A DNA stretch of 64,000 nucleotides from an uncultured Aquimarina sp. Lineage in GTDB: Bacteria > Bacteroidota > Bacteroidia > Flavobacteriales > Flavobacteriaceae. The stretch is taken from positions 1-64,000 of the forward strand of contig CANMKX010000010.1 of the NCBI GenBank assembly GCA_947498595.1. The letters run 5' to 3'. The notes beneath the pieces are model-generated. The model was not told where the DNA came from. It searched no databases and saw only the letters and a list, made by a program, of their open reading frames with translations. Below, piece by piece: positions 49,691-59,308 of this stretch (positions are counted from its first letter, which is position 1; each line of letters begins with the position of its first letter). Both the position numbers and the translations under genes were made by a program.

Positions 49691-52600
49691 TTACATATTT
49701 CTTCTATACTGCCCTCCTACTTCAAACAATGCACTTGTAATCTGACCTAAAGAACATTTTTTACTTACTTCCATTAAAGCTTCGAAAATATTTTGATTAT
49801 TAATCGCCTTTTCTTGTAAGTCTCTTAATAATTCGCTTGTTTCATCAGCATACGTAGTATGCAAAGCTTCTAGTATTTTGATTTGGTATTGTTTTTCCTC
49901 TTCTGTAGCTCTAATTACCTCGGCAGGAGTAACTGTTGGTGAACCTTCACTACTCAAGAAAGTATTCACTCCTATTATAGGAAACTCTCCTGTATGCTTT
50001 AATGTTTCATAATACAAACTTTCTTCTTGTATTTTACTACGTTGATACATTGTCTCCATAGCACCTAAAACACCTCCTCTTTCTGTAATACGATCAAATT
50101 CTGTTAATACAGCTTCTTCAACTAGGTCTGTTAACTCTTCAATAATAAATGATCCTTGAATTGGATTTTCATTTTTAGTCAATCCTAATTCTTTATTGAT
50201 AATTAATTGAATCGCCATTGCTCTACGCACACTAGCTTCTGTAGGTGTTGTAATTGCTTCATCATAAGCATTAGTATGCAATGAATTACAATTATCATAA
50301 ATTGCATATAATGCTTGTAATGTTGTACGGATATCGTTGAAATCAATTTCTTGAGCATGTAATGAACGTCCAGATGTTTGAATATGATATTTTAACATCT
50401 GTGCTCTTGCATTAGCTCCATATTTATGTTTTAAGGCTTTTGCCCAAATTTTACGAGCTACACGTCCTATCACAGCATATTCTGGATCAATTCCATTAGA
50501 GAAAAAGAATGATAAGTTAGGTCCAAACTTGTTAATGTCCATACCTCTACTTAAGTAATATTCTACATAAGTAAATCCATTAGCTAATGTTAATGCTAAT
50601 TGTGTAATAGGATTTGCTCCCGCTTCTGCTATATGGTATCCTGAAATCGATACCGAATAGAAGTTACGTACATTTTTTTCAATAAAATACTCTTGTACAT
50701 CTCCCATTAAACGCAATGCGAATTCTGTAGAGAAAATACATGTGTTTTGTGCCTGATCTTCTTTTAAAATATCTGCTTGCACTGTTCCTCGAACAGAACT
50801 TAATGTACGTTGCTTAATCTCACTATATATATCTGCTGGTAATACCAAATCACCTGTTACCCCTAATAATAAAAGTCCTAAACCATCATTCCCTTCTGGT
50901 AACGCTCCGTTATAACGTGGACGTTCTGTCCCTTTTGCAGCATAAATTGCAGCTATTTTTGCTTCTACTTCTTCTTCTAATCCATGCCCTTTAATATACA
51001 ATTCGCACTGTTGATCGATTGCAGCATTCATAAAGAAACCTAACAACATTGGTGCTGGTCCATTAATAGTCATACTTACCGATGTCATCGCATGTGCTAA
51101 ATCAAACCCTGAATATAATTTTTTGGCATCATCAAGACAGCATATTGATACTCCTGCATTACCGATTTTACCATAAATATCTGGTCTAGCATCTGGATCA
51201 TTACCATATAACGTTACAGAATCAAATGCTGTAGATAAACGCTTTGCAGGCATTCCAAGACTTACATAATGGAAACGGCGATTGGTACGTTCTGGCCCTC
51301 CTTCTCCAGCAAACATACGAGTTGGATCTTCTCCTGTACGTTTAAATGGATATAACCCTGATGCATATGGGAATTCTCCTGGTACATTTTCTTGCAAATT
51401 CCATTTTAATACATCTCCCCAAGCTTGGTACTTAGGTAATGCTACTTTTGGTATTTGTGTATGTGATAACGACTCTGTATGCGTTTCTATTTTTATTTCT
51501 TTATCTCTTACCTTAAATGTATAGATAGGATTTTTATACTTTTCTACTTTAGCATCCCAACCAACGATAACTTCCCAATTGTATGGGTCAAGGTTCATTT
51601 TTACACGATCAAACTCCTTGATTAATAAGGATACAAATAATTGATTTTCTTCTGTTGTTACAAAATCTTCTTCATTAATCCCTGATTTTGTTAATATTGG
51701 AGTCTTTTCTAATACAGATTCTAACGTTTTATAAATACCATATAATTTTTGAGCTACTTGTTCTTGCGTTTTAGCTTTTACATCATATGCTCTGTTATTT
51801 TCTGATATCTCTGATAAGTAGCGAGTTCTTGATGGAGGAATAACAAATATCTTCTCAGACATTTCTTTCGAAATATGGAATTTTGATGTAAGATCAGCTT
51901 CAGTTTTCTCTGCAACTTCATCCATGATTGCTTTATACAAGGTATTCATCCCTGGATCATTGAACTGCGAAGCAATAGTACCGTATACTGGTAATGTTTC
52001 TGGATCGTCATGCCATAAATTATGATTACGCTGGTATTGTTTTTTCACATCACGTAATGCATCTAATGATCCTCTTTTATCAAATTTATTAATCGCCACT
52101 AAGTCTGCAAAATCAAGCATATCGATTTTTTCTAACTGAGTTGCTGCTCCAAATTCTGGAGTCATTACATATAATGAAACATCAGAATGTTCTAATATTT
52201 CTGTATCAGATTGTCCAATCCCTGACGTTTCTAAAATGATCAAATCATATTCTGCTGCTTTCAATACTTCTACAGCTTCAGATACATATTTTGATAACGC
52301 TAAGTTTGATTGACGAGTTGCTAAAGAACGCATATAAACACGTTCATTGTTAATTGCATTCATACGAATACGATCTCCTAACAATGCTCCTCCTGTTTTT
52401 CTTTTTGATGGATCAACAGAAATTAATCCAATCGTTTTTTCTGGAAAATCAATCAAAAATCTACGTACTAATTCATCAACTAACGATGATTTACCTGCTC
52501 CTCCAGTTCCTGTAATTCCAAGAACAGGAGTTTTAGATGTTTTATTTTTTTCGTGAATTTGCTCTAAAGCTTCTTTTGCCACTTCTGGAAAGTTTTCGGC

Positions 52601-53116
52601 AGAAGAAATAACTCTAGCAATTGCTCCTATTTCTTTTTTTGCTAAATGATTTACTTGTCCATTAAGTGCATCACCTATTGGATAATCAGACTGTTGTACA
52701 AGGTCATTAATCATTCCTTGTAATCCCATTTCACGCCCATCATCTGGTGCATAAATACGAGTAATTCCGTAATCCATTAATTCTTTGATTTCTTCAGGAA
52801 GGATTACTCCTCCTCCTCCTCCAAAAATCTTAATATGTCCTGCCCCTTTTTCTTTAAGCAAGTCATACATATATTTAAAATATTCGTTATGTCCTCCCTG
52901 GTACGAGGTCATTGCTATTGCATTTGCATCTTCTTGAATAGCACAATTAACTACTTCCTCTACACTTCTATCATGTCCTAGATGAATCACCTCAACACCT
53001 GTTGTTTGGATAATTCTTCTCATAATATTAATCGCTGCATCATGACCGTCAAATAATGACGCTGCTGTTACTATTCTTACTTTGTGCTTAGGTTTATAGG
53101 GTGCTATTTGTTCCAT
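49691..53116 (-). CDS. icmF: Fused isobutyryl-CoA mutase (IcmF)
   Basis: A 1141-residue adenosylcobalamin-dependent acyl-CoA mutase fused to its G-protein chaperone. Order: B12-binding domain (about 10-145; [11 protein letters not shown] with His25 as the likely lower cobalt ligand), MeaB-type GTPase (about 195-430; P-loop GTGGAGKSS, base-recognition NKFD), then the mutase barrel (about 550-1140; [33 protein letters not shown]). GRSL, where methylmalonyl-CoA mutases have GWSL, favours the IcmF type. It rearranges isobutyryl-CoA and n-butyryl-CoA, or related acids. The adenosyltransferase at 23791 could provide its cofactor. Confidence 0.93.
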   Translation of the reverse strand: MEQIAPYKPKHKVRIVTAASLFDGHDAAINIMRRIIQTTGVEVIHLGHDRSVEEVVNCAIQEDANAIAMTSYQGGHNEYFKYMYDLLKEKGAGHIKIFGGGGGVILPEEIKELMDYGITRIYAPDDGREMGLQGMINDLVQQSDYPIGDALNGQVNHLAKKEIGAIARVISSAENFPEVAKEALEQIHEKNKTSKTPVLGITGTGGAGKSSLVDELVRRFLIDFPEKTIGLISVDPSKRKTGGALLGDRIRMNAINNERVYMRSLATRQSNLALSKYVSEAVEVLKAAEYDLIILETSGIGQSDTEILEHSDVSLYVMTPEFGAATQLEKIDMLDFADLVAINKFDKRGSLDALRDVKKQYQRNHNLWHDDPETLPVYGTIASQFNDPGMNTLYKAIMDEVAEKTEADLTSKFHISKEMSEKIFVIPPSRTRYLSEISENNRAYDVKAKTQEQVAQKLYGIYKTLESVLEKTPILTKSGINEEDFVTTEENQLFVSLLIKEFDRVKMNLDPYNWEVIVGWDAKVEKYKNPIYTFKVRDKEIKIETHTESLSHTQIPKVALPKYQAWGDVLKWNLQENVPGEFPYASGLYPFKRTGEDPTRMFAGEGGPERTNRRFHYVSLGMPAKRLSTAFDSVTLYGNDPDARPDIYGKIGNAGVSICCLDDAKKLYSGFDLAHAMTSVSMTINGPAPMLLGFFMNAAIDQQCELYIKGHGLEEEVEAKIAAIYAAKGTERPRYNGALPEGNDGLGLLLLGVTGDLVLPADIYSEIKQRTLSSVRGTVQADILKEDQAQNTCIFSTEFALRLMGDVQEYFIEKNVRNFYSVSISGYHIAEAGANPITQLALTLANGFTYVEYYLSRGMDINKFGPNLSFFFSNGIDPEYAVIGRVARKIWAKALKHKYGANARAQMLKYHIQTSGRSLHAQEIDFNDIRTTLQALYAIYDNCNSLHTNAYDEAITTPTEASVRRAMAIQLIINKELGLTKNENPIQGSFIIEELTDLVEEAVLTEFDRITERGGVLGAMETMYQRSKIQEESLYYETLKHTGEFPIIGVNTFLSSEGSPTVTPAEVIRATEEEKQYQIKILEALHTTYADETSELLRDLQEKAINNQNIFEALMEVSKKCSLGQITSALFEVGGQYRRNM

Positions 53117-53392
53117 TTATAACTATATCTCTATTTTGATTGTGCAATTTACGAAATACTCATCAAAAACGATTATTTTTTTAGAATAATATAATCCTTT
53201 CAATTATATACCTACCTTCATTATAGATTCTCAAGAATTCTCTTTATTTACTTGCTCTTTTATTAAAAAAATGTCTATCACTTATTTATACTAAATTTTA
53301 TAATTCTAAATATTATGTTAACATACTTGTTAAACAATTTTACCAATTCTGAGAAAACAATATCTTGTCGGCATAAACAAATTTCAGTGAAT

Positions 53393-55999
53393 ATGATATC
53401 TATTTCATCAAAAAAATGGACATTTTTCTTGTCCACTTTATTGATCCTTTCTATCGGAATAACCGATGCTGAGGCGCAACGAAGAAAGAAGAAAAAATCA
53501 AAAAAAGAGAAGACAGAGCAAGTCGATGCTTCTAAAAAAAGTAAGGATAAATCTATTAAGGATTTAACTAAAAAAAGTCATAAAATCGAAGGGCTTTTTA
53601 CTATCTACCGAGATTCTACTTCGGGAACTACTCAAATGCTTATAAAAGCTGATCAATTAGATAAAGATTTTATTTATTTTAGTCAAATAGCAGATGGTGT
53701 GTTAGATGCTGGAGCCTTTAGAGGTTCTTATCGTGGTGCTAAAGTTTTCAGAATCAAAAAGCATTATAACAAGATTGAGTTTATTGCTCAAAACACCTCT
53801 TTTTATTTTGACAAAAACAATGCCTTATCAAAGTCTGCAGATGCAAATATCAGTGAAGGGATAATGGCTAGTTTAAAAATCGAGGCCAAAGACAAAGAAA
53901 AAGGATTATACTTAATTAAATCTGATGATCTATTTTTAAAAGAAACTTTTAATCAAATTAAGAGCCCTAATTTCCCTGGACAATCGCCATTTTCGTTTAA
54001 ATTAGGTTCTTTAAGTAGTGGTAAAACTAAAATTGCTACAATTAAAAACTATCCAGAAAACACAAACGTAACTAGTAATTATGTTTATTCTAAAAATAGT
54101 ATTCTTAATGGTGGTTCTGAAGCTGTAACCGATGGTCGTAACGTAACTATCAAAGTAGATCACGTGTTGATTCAAATGCCTGAAAACAACTACCAACCTA
54201 GATTTGATGATCCTAGAATCGGATATTTCGCATCAGAAGTTACGGATATGACTTCTACTAGTCCTACTCCATATAGAGATTTAATTCACCGTTGGGATTT
54301 AGAGAAAAAAGATCCTGCTGCTGCTATTTCTGAACCTGTTCAACCTATCGAATGGTGGATTGAGAATACAACTCCTGTTGAATTTAGAGAGACTATTAAA
54401 GAAGCTGTGTTAGAATGGAATGTTGCTTTTGAAAAAGCTGGTTTTAAAAACGCAATGGTTGTTAAGGTACAGCCGGATGATGCTGATTGGGATGCTGGCG
54501 ATATACGTTATAATGTATTGCGTTGGACATCATCTCCTCAACCTCCATTTGGTGGTTATGGTCCTAGTTTTGTAAACCCTAGAACTGGACAAATTTTGGG
54601 TTCTGATATTATGTTGGAATATGTATATCATACTAACAGAGTTAAATACGATCGCTTATTTAACCTTGCTTCTCAAGAATCTGCTAGTAATTTACCTATT
54701 AACCCTGCATTGAAACCTAATGAAACTATTTATTGTTCTTATGGTCATCGCATGCAAGAAAACACTTTGTTTGGACAAGCTGCTTTGTTGGCTAATGGAG
54801 CAAGTGATAATGAAATGAAAGGGATGCGTCGTGAAGCAATGAAAGAATTAGTAATGCACGAGGTTGGTCATACGTTAGGATTAAATCACAACATGAAAGC
54901 AAGTCAATTGTTTTCTCCTGAAGAGTTAAATACACCTTCATTAATTAAAGATAAATGTTTAACAGGGTCTGTTATGGATTATACAGCGATTAATGTTGCT
55001 AATGATGCTAGCAAACAAGGTCAGTACTATTCTACGGCTGTTGGTCCTTATGATGTTTGGGCAATTCAATTTGGTTATACGCCTGTAAAGAATGCTACAG
55101 AATTAAATGCTATTGCAGATCAATCTACACGTCCTGAATTAATTTTTGGAAATGATGCTGATGATATGAGATCTCCTGGTAAAGCTATTGATCCTAGAGT
55201 AATGATTGGTGATATGTCTAATGATCAAATTACATATTCTGTTAACAGAATGGAATTGATCAATAAATTAATGACTGAAATCAAAGGGAAGTTTTCTAAA
55301 AAGGGACAATCTTATCAAGAATTACGTCAAGCATATTATTTACTAGGTCGTCAGTATGCTGTTGCTGGTGATGTTGTTTCTCGTTTTATTGGTGGTGTAT
55401 ATGTTGATCGTAGTATGATTGGACAAAGTGAAACTTTAAAACCATATACTCCTGTTAGTCTTGCTGATCAAAAGAGAGCTATGAACACACTTGCTACCTA
55501 TGTATTTGCTCCTAATGCTTATAAGACACCTAGTGATCTATATAATTATATTGCTATGCAACGTAGAGGTTATAACTTCTTTGGTGGTCCAGAAGATCCA
55601 AAAATTCATGATCAAATACTAGGATATCAAAAAAACATCCTTAATCATATTTTACACCGTAACACTTTACAACGTATTACAGATTCTGAATTATACGGAA
55701 ATGAATATACGTTAGCTAAATTTATGTCTGATCTTAATAATGCCATTTTTAAAGCAGATGCTATTGGTACTATTAATACGTTTAGACAAAATTTACAGTT
55801 AGAATACACTAAGCGCTTAATTAAAATTGTAATTCCATCTAAAGGACATCAATATAGTTATGCTGCAAAATCTATGGCTTTGTATAATTTGAAAAAAATA
55901 CGTGCTACAATTGCTAACGGTAGTGGTAATCAATTAACACGTGCCCATAGAGATCATATTAAAACGCTTATTGATAATACAATTAAAGAAATTAAATAA
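53393..55999 (+). CDS. Zinc-dependent metalloprotease (DUF5117/DUF4953)
   Basis: An exported protease of about 868 residues. The start at 53393 is preferred because it opens a signal peptide (MISISSKKWTFFLSTLLILS...AEAQ); an in-frame ATG at 53315 would add 26 poor residues. A very basic stretch (RRKKKKSKKEKTEQ) follows the cleavage site. The N-terminal DUF5117 region leads to the catalytic part with HEVGHTLGLNHN (about residue 488), the HExxHxxGxxH zinc site of metzincin-like enzymes, and a Met-turn-like SVMDYTAINV. It should act outside the inner membrane. Confidence 0.9.
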   Translation: MISISSKKWTFFLSTLLILSIGITDAEAQRRKKKKSKKEKTEQVDASKKSKDKSIKDLTKKSHKIEGLFTIYRDSTSGTTQMLIKADQLDKDFIYFSQIADGVLDAGAFRGSYRGAKVFRIKKHYNKIEFIAQNTSFYFDKNNALSKSADANISEGIMASLKIEAKDKEKGLYLIKSDDLFLKETFNQIKSPNFPGQSPFSFKLGSLSSGKTKIATIKNYPENTNVTSNYVYSKNSILNGGSEAVTDGRNVTIKVDHVLIQMPENNYQPRFDDPRIGYFASEVTDMTSTSPTPYRDLIHRWDLEKKDPAAAISEPVQPIEWWIENTTPVEFRETIKEAVLEWNVAFEKAGFKNAMVVKVQPDDADWDAGDIRYNVLRWTSSPQPPFGGYGPSFVNPRTGQILGSDIMLEYVYHTNRVKYDRLFNLASQESASNLPINPALKPNETIYCSYGHRMQENTLFGQAALLANGASDNEMKGMRREAMKELVMHEVGHTLGLNHNMKASQLFSPEELNTPSLIKDKCLTGSVMDYTAINVANDASKQGQYYSTAVGPYDVWAIQFGYTPVKNATELNAIADQSTRPELIFGNDADDMRSPGKAIDPRVMIGDMSNDQITYSVNRMELINKLMTEIKGKFSKKGQSYQELRQAYYLLGRQYAVAGDVVSRFIGGVYVDRSMIGQSETLKPYTPVSLADQKRAMNTLATYVFAPNAYKTPSDLYNYIAMQRRGYNFFGGPEDPKIHDQILGYQKNILNHILHRNTLQRITDSELYGNEYTLAKFMSDLNNAIFKADAIGTINTFRQNLQLEYTKRLIKIVIPSKGHQYSYAAKSMALYNLKKIRATIANGSGNQLTRAHRDHIKTLIDNTIKEIK

Positions 56000-56065
56000 T
56001 TGTATTACATTAATTCTTTTATTTAGACAAAAACGTTTTGATTATTTAATCAAATAAGATTTTAT

Positions 56066-56110
56066 AAAAACACCCTTTATCACAATTAACTTGTAATAAA
56101 GGGTGTTTTT
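56066..56110. terminator. Bidirectional terminator
   Basis: A 15-bp stem (AAAAACACCCTTTAT and its complement) around a loop of about 15 bases separates the converging protease gene and the DUF4041 gene. Confidence 0.8.
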
Positions 56111-56155
56111 TATAGATGTAATTATCTACTATTCTTATAATATGTTGAATATTGA

Positions 56156-57546
56156 TTACACTTCGAGAACTTCAATTTTGTCTTTTTGCGCTTTTAACAA
56201 TTGTTCTTGAATGACAATACTTTCTCTATATTCTTTAGCTTCTGCTTCTTTTATAAACTCAATTTTCCCAAAATTATCTTTAACTACTCTTTCTATTTCA
56301 TTAAGCGAAATATTAAAATATTCTCGTCTTAAATTAACGTGATTCAATCTATTTTTAGTAAAAACTCTATGTAATTTATTTTCAAGTTCTGGTGCATTAT
56401 CAGAATATATCATTGCATGAACATCAAATTTAAAAGGTACAGAAGCATCCCCTAATTCATTAACTCTATCTAATGGTTCTAACCTTCTAGTCATTCCTAT
56501 TTTATATACATTTTCTCCAAATGATCCTATATTTGAGATTACATATACATGTCCAGATTTTGTCGTTGTGCCATTGAAATCGCTCGCTGATTCTTTTCTT
56601 CTGCTATTTTTAATTGTTCTTGTAACTTTGCCAACTTATCTTCATATTTAGCTTTATCTTCTTCTGATGATTTTAAAATTTCATTTCTAGCTTTTTCCAT
56701 CGCATCTTGAAGTAATTTTTCTTCTTTCTGAGCTTCTTTTCTAGCTTTTTCAAAATCTCTCCGAGCTTTTTCTTCTTCTCTAATTTGCTCTCTTATTCTT
56801 CTTTGTTCTTCCTTTTCTTCCTGTTTTTTAAGTTCAAATTCATGTGTAAGTCTTAATTCTTGAATTTTTAATCTTAAATATCTATCTTGTATATGGATAT
56901 CTTGAGATTTATTTAATTTATTAATAGCTTCAAATGTTTTTTTAATACGCTTATCAAATTGTTCTATATTATTCCATTTCACTTTAGCTATTAACGTATC
57001 GCATTCGCCATTAAAAGCTCTAAGAGTTAATTTAATAGCTCTTTTCACCATTATTTGACCTTTTTTTTCACTATTACCTACACTCCAATTAGTATTACAA
57101 ATAACAGCTTGTTCATCCTTTATTAATTCTTTTTGAAACTCTTTATTTTCTTTTATATTTTTTTTAAAAGCTTCTGACGTATCTATATCGAAATGTGGCT
57201 CATAAACTCCAAATTCAGCTATTTCCAATGTATCCTTAAGTAAATTATTTTGATCATTTAATTTTTCAAATAATTCTTTACCCTCTATATATTCTTGTTT
57301 TATTTGACTTAATTCTTTCTTTAATTCATCAATATTCTTTTGAATTTCAAATTTTTCATTTGAAAACTTTTCTCTTTTTCCTTTTATCTCTTCATCTATA
57401 TCTATTATTGGTTTATATCTCAATGTATATTCATCGATTACAGACGTTATATTTTTATTTTTCTTTTTACTATTTATTAATGCTCTAGACAGCATTAGAA
57501 TTGCGAAAAAACTGCTTAAAACTATTAATACTACGAATAAACTCAT
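56156..57546 (-). pseudogene. DUF4041/GIY-YIG protein split by a frameshift
   Basis: The first part (57546-56539, 335 residues) has one N-terminal membrane segment, long coiled coils and a DUF4041 domain (EFGVYEPHFDIDTSEAFK, ICNTNWSVGNSEKKGQIM). It stops after ISMAQRQNLDMYM. One base added at the four-A run near 56566 gives ISMAQRQKSGHVYVISN and then GENVYKIGMTRRLEPL, joining it to the second part (56494-56156), a T5orf172/GIY-YIG nuclease domain. The undamaged family is one protein with this order. It is either a disabled gene, a sequencing error, or a frameshifted product. Related proteins occur in prophages and defence regions. Confidence 0.8.
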
Positions 57547-57769
57547 CTTCTAAATAAATTATGTATTATTCTATATCTCTATTCTAAAGACATAAACATT
57601 GTGCAAATAAACTCATTCAGGTTATATCTCTATTACGGTTTTTACGCATAAAGTTTTATTAAATTCATCTGCCATTATGAGAATCCGTAATTACTTTTCA
57701 TTTCATTTTTGTACACGTTATTTATAGATCCTATCAAGCGAACTATATTAAAAATACAGGGTATATAAA

Positions 57770-57796
57770 AAGCGCTTATTTTTATTAAATAAGCGC
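57770..57796 (-). terminator. Terminator after the 57834 gene
   Basis: GCGCTTATTT and AAATAAGCGC pair around a short A/T loop, with five T following on the minus strand. Confidence 0.65.
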
Positions 57797-57833
57797 CATA
57801 TAATGTCATTTCTTTTGGATATCGTATTTATTC

Positions 57834-58208
57834 TTATAGAATCTTCTTCATTAAGAATGATCCTAATCCTATTTTCAATCCTAATTCTGTTTCAGTAAGT
57901 TTCAATATTTCAAATTCTAAACTTCCGTCTAGCGTTTTTAGTGTTACTTTATTTTCTTCATTATTAACTTTCCAAGTACCTGTTACTATTTCTCCCATAG
58001 CAAACCCATAAAAACTTTGATCTTCACTAAAGTTAAATGTCATTTTATTAATGATTTCGGTTTGTAGCATTAACAATCCTACTTCATCTATATTTTTTTT
58101 ATCATAGGCTTCTTTAAAAACCCATTCGCCTAGCAATTTTTTGGATGTTTGTGCTATTGAAATATTTGTTAGTAATAGAAATAGAAAAAGTGTGTATATT
58201 TTTTTCAT
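57834..58208 (-). CDS. Secreted lipocalin-like small protein
   Basis: A 124-residue protein with a signal peptide (MKKIYTLFLFLLLTNISIAQ). The mature part has the pattern of lipocalin-like domains: a first strand LLGEWVFKEA, a central GTWKVNNEENKVTLKT and repeated short strands to the end. A ligand-binding role is plausible but unproven. It stands alone between two terminators. Confidence 0.68.
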   Translation of the reverse strand: MKKIYTLFLFLLLTNISIAQTSKKLLGEWVFKEAYDKKNIDEVGLLMLQTEIINKMTFNFSEDQSFYGFAMGEIVTGTWKVNNEENKVTLKTLDGSLEFEILKLTETELGLKIGLGSFLMKKIL

Positions 58209-58292
58209 CGTGCGATTTATGTGTATACATGCAACGCTCGATGATAGCGCTTATTGTAACTAAAAATATCTTTAGTATTCCTTAATTACAAT

Positions 58293-58329
58293 AACAAAAG
58301 AGTTTAGATATCTCTAAATTCTTTTGTTA
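58293..58329 (-). terminator. Terminator after the T9SS-sorted protein
   Basis: AACAAAAGA-TTTAGA and its near complement form a long stem with a four-base loop, 34 bases past the stop, with a T-rich tail. Confidence 0.7.
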
Positions 58330-58362
58330 TTATCTCTTCTATCTATTTTTCTACCAAATATG

Positions 58363-59214
58363 TTATTCTTTTACAATTCTTTTTGTTTGAATATTTCCAT
58401 TTTTCAAATTAATTGATAATAAATATACTCCACTCTCTAAACTAGATATATCTATTTCATCAGATGTCATTTCTTTAAAACTTGCAATTTTCTTTCCTCT
58501 CAGCGTATAAATTGTAACAAACTCTATTTCTTCTTTCAAAGAAGTTATTGTTATTTGATCATTAGAAGGTATTGGATATACAGCTGCTTTATTATTGTTA
58601 TCTATAATAATTTCTTCTACTCCTAATGTTGGTGAATCTATAATTTTTATATTATCAATCCCAACTGCTTCACCTGTACTTGAACTTGATATAAAAATCT
58701 CTATATTATCACTTTTCATTGTTTCTGGAAGATCAAAAATCACAGATGTCCAAGTATTTCTTTCTATCAATTGAGAATTTATAATATATTCTTCCCCTAA
58801 AGGGTTAATCAATTTAATCTCTAGCATTGGAAATCCCCATAGTGTGTTTGTTACGATATAATCAAATTGCATTTGTAAGAATCCTGTTGCTGCTTCAAAG
58901 TTGAATATTCCCTCAGCAAATCCATCAGTTACTCCTCCACAAGGATTTTGTGGATTAACTCCTAGAAAATTTGAGCTATTTTGATCATTTCTCAAGTCAA
59001 CATCTGTAGACATCAATTCTATAGCATTAGACAAGCTATAAAGCCCACATGCGCCTATTCCTTCTATTGGTTCACCAAATACAAATGGGGCATGTACAAA
59101 ACTGGAAATCGGTGAAGATTCAAAATCTTCAAAAAACAAGACATCCTGTCCATTAGCACCTGTAAAACAACATAGTATAACAATAACATTAATTAAAAGT
59201 GTATTTTTTTTCAT
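58363..59214 (-). CDS. Secreted protein with T9SS type A sorting domain
   Basis: A 283-residue protein with a signal peptide (MKKNTLLINVIVILCCFTGA), a jelly-roll-like domain (about 25-195; NPCGGVTDGFAEG, WTSVIFDLPETMKSDNIEIF, GEAVGIDNIKIID) and a C-terminal sorting domain (about 205-283; VYPIPSNDQITI, LRGKKIASF, GVYLLSI, KRIVKE). The last directs export by the type IX system and anchoring at the surface. It follows the TonB receptor gene by 94 bases and probably works with it, as a surface binding protein. A paralogue without the sorting domain lies at 63611-64000. Confidence 0.88.
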   Translation of the reverse strand: MKKNTLLINVIVILCCFTGANGQDVLFFEDFESSPISSFVHAPFVFGEPIEGIGACGLYSLSNAIELMSTDVDLRNDQNSSNFLGVNPQNPCGGVTDGFAEGIFNFEAATGFLQMQFDYIVTNTLWGFPMLEIKLINPLGEEYIINSQLIERNTWTSVIFDLPETMKSDNIEIFISSSSTGEAVGIDNIKIIDSPTLGVEEIIIDNNNKAAVYPIPSNDQITITSLKEEIEFVTIYTLRGKKIASFKEMTSDEIDISSLESGVYLLSINLKNGNIQTKRIVKE

Positions 59215-59308
59215 TACTTATATATTTTAGTTAATTAAATTTCTATATCTAATACATATAAGATGTACTTTTCCCTATGGTTAATTCATTTTATTTAAAA
59301 TAATTCTT

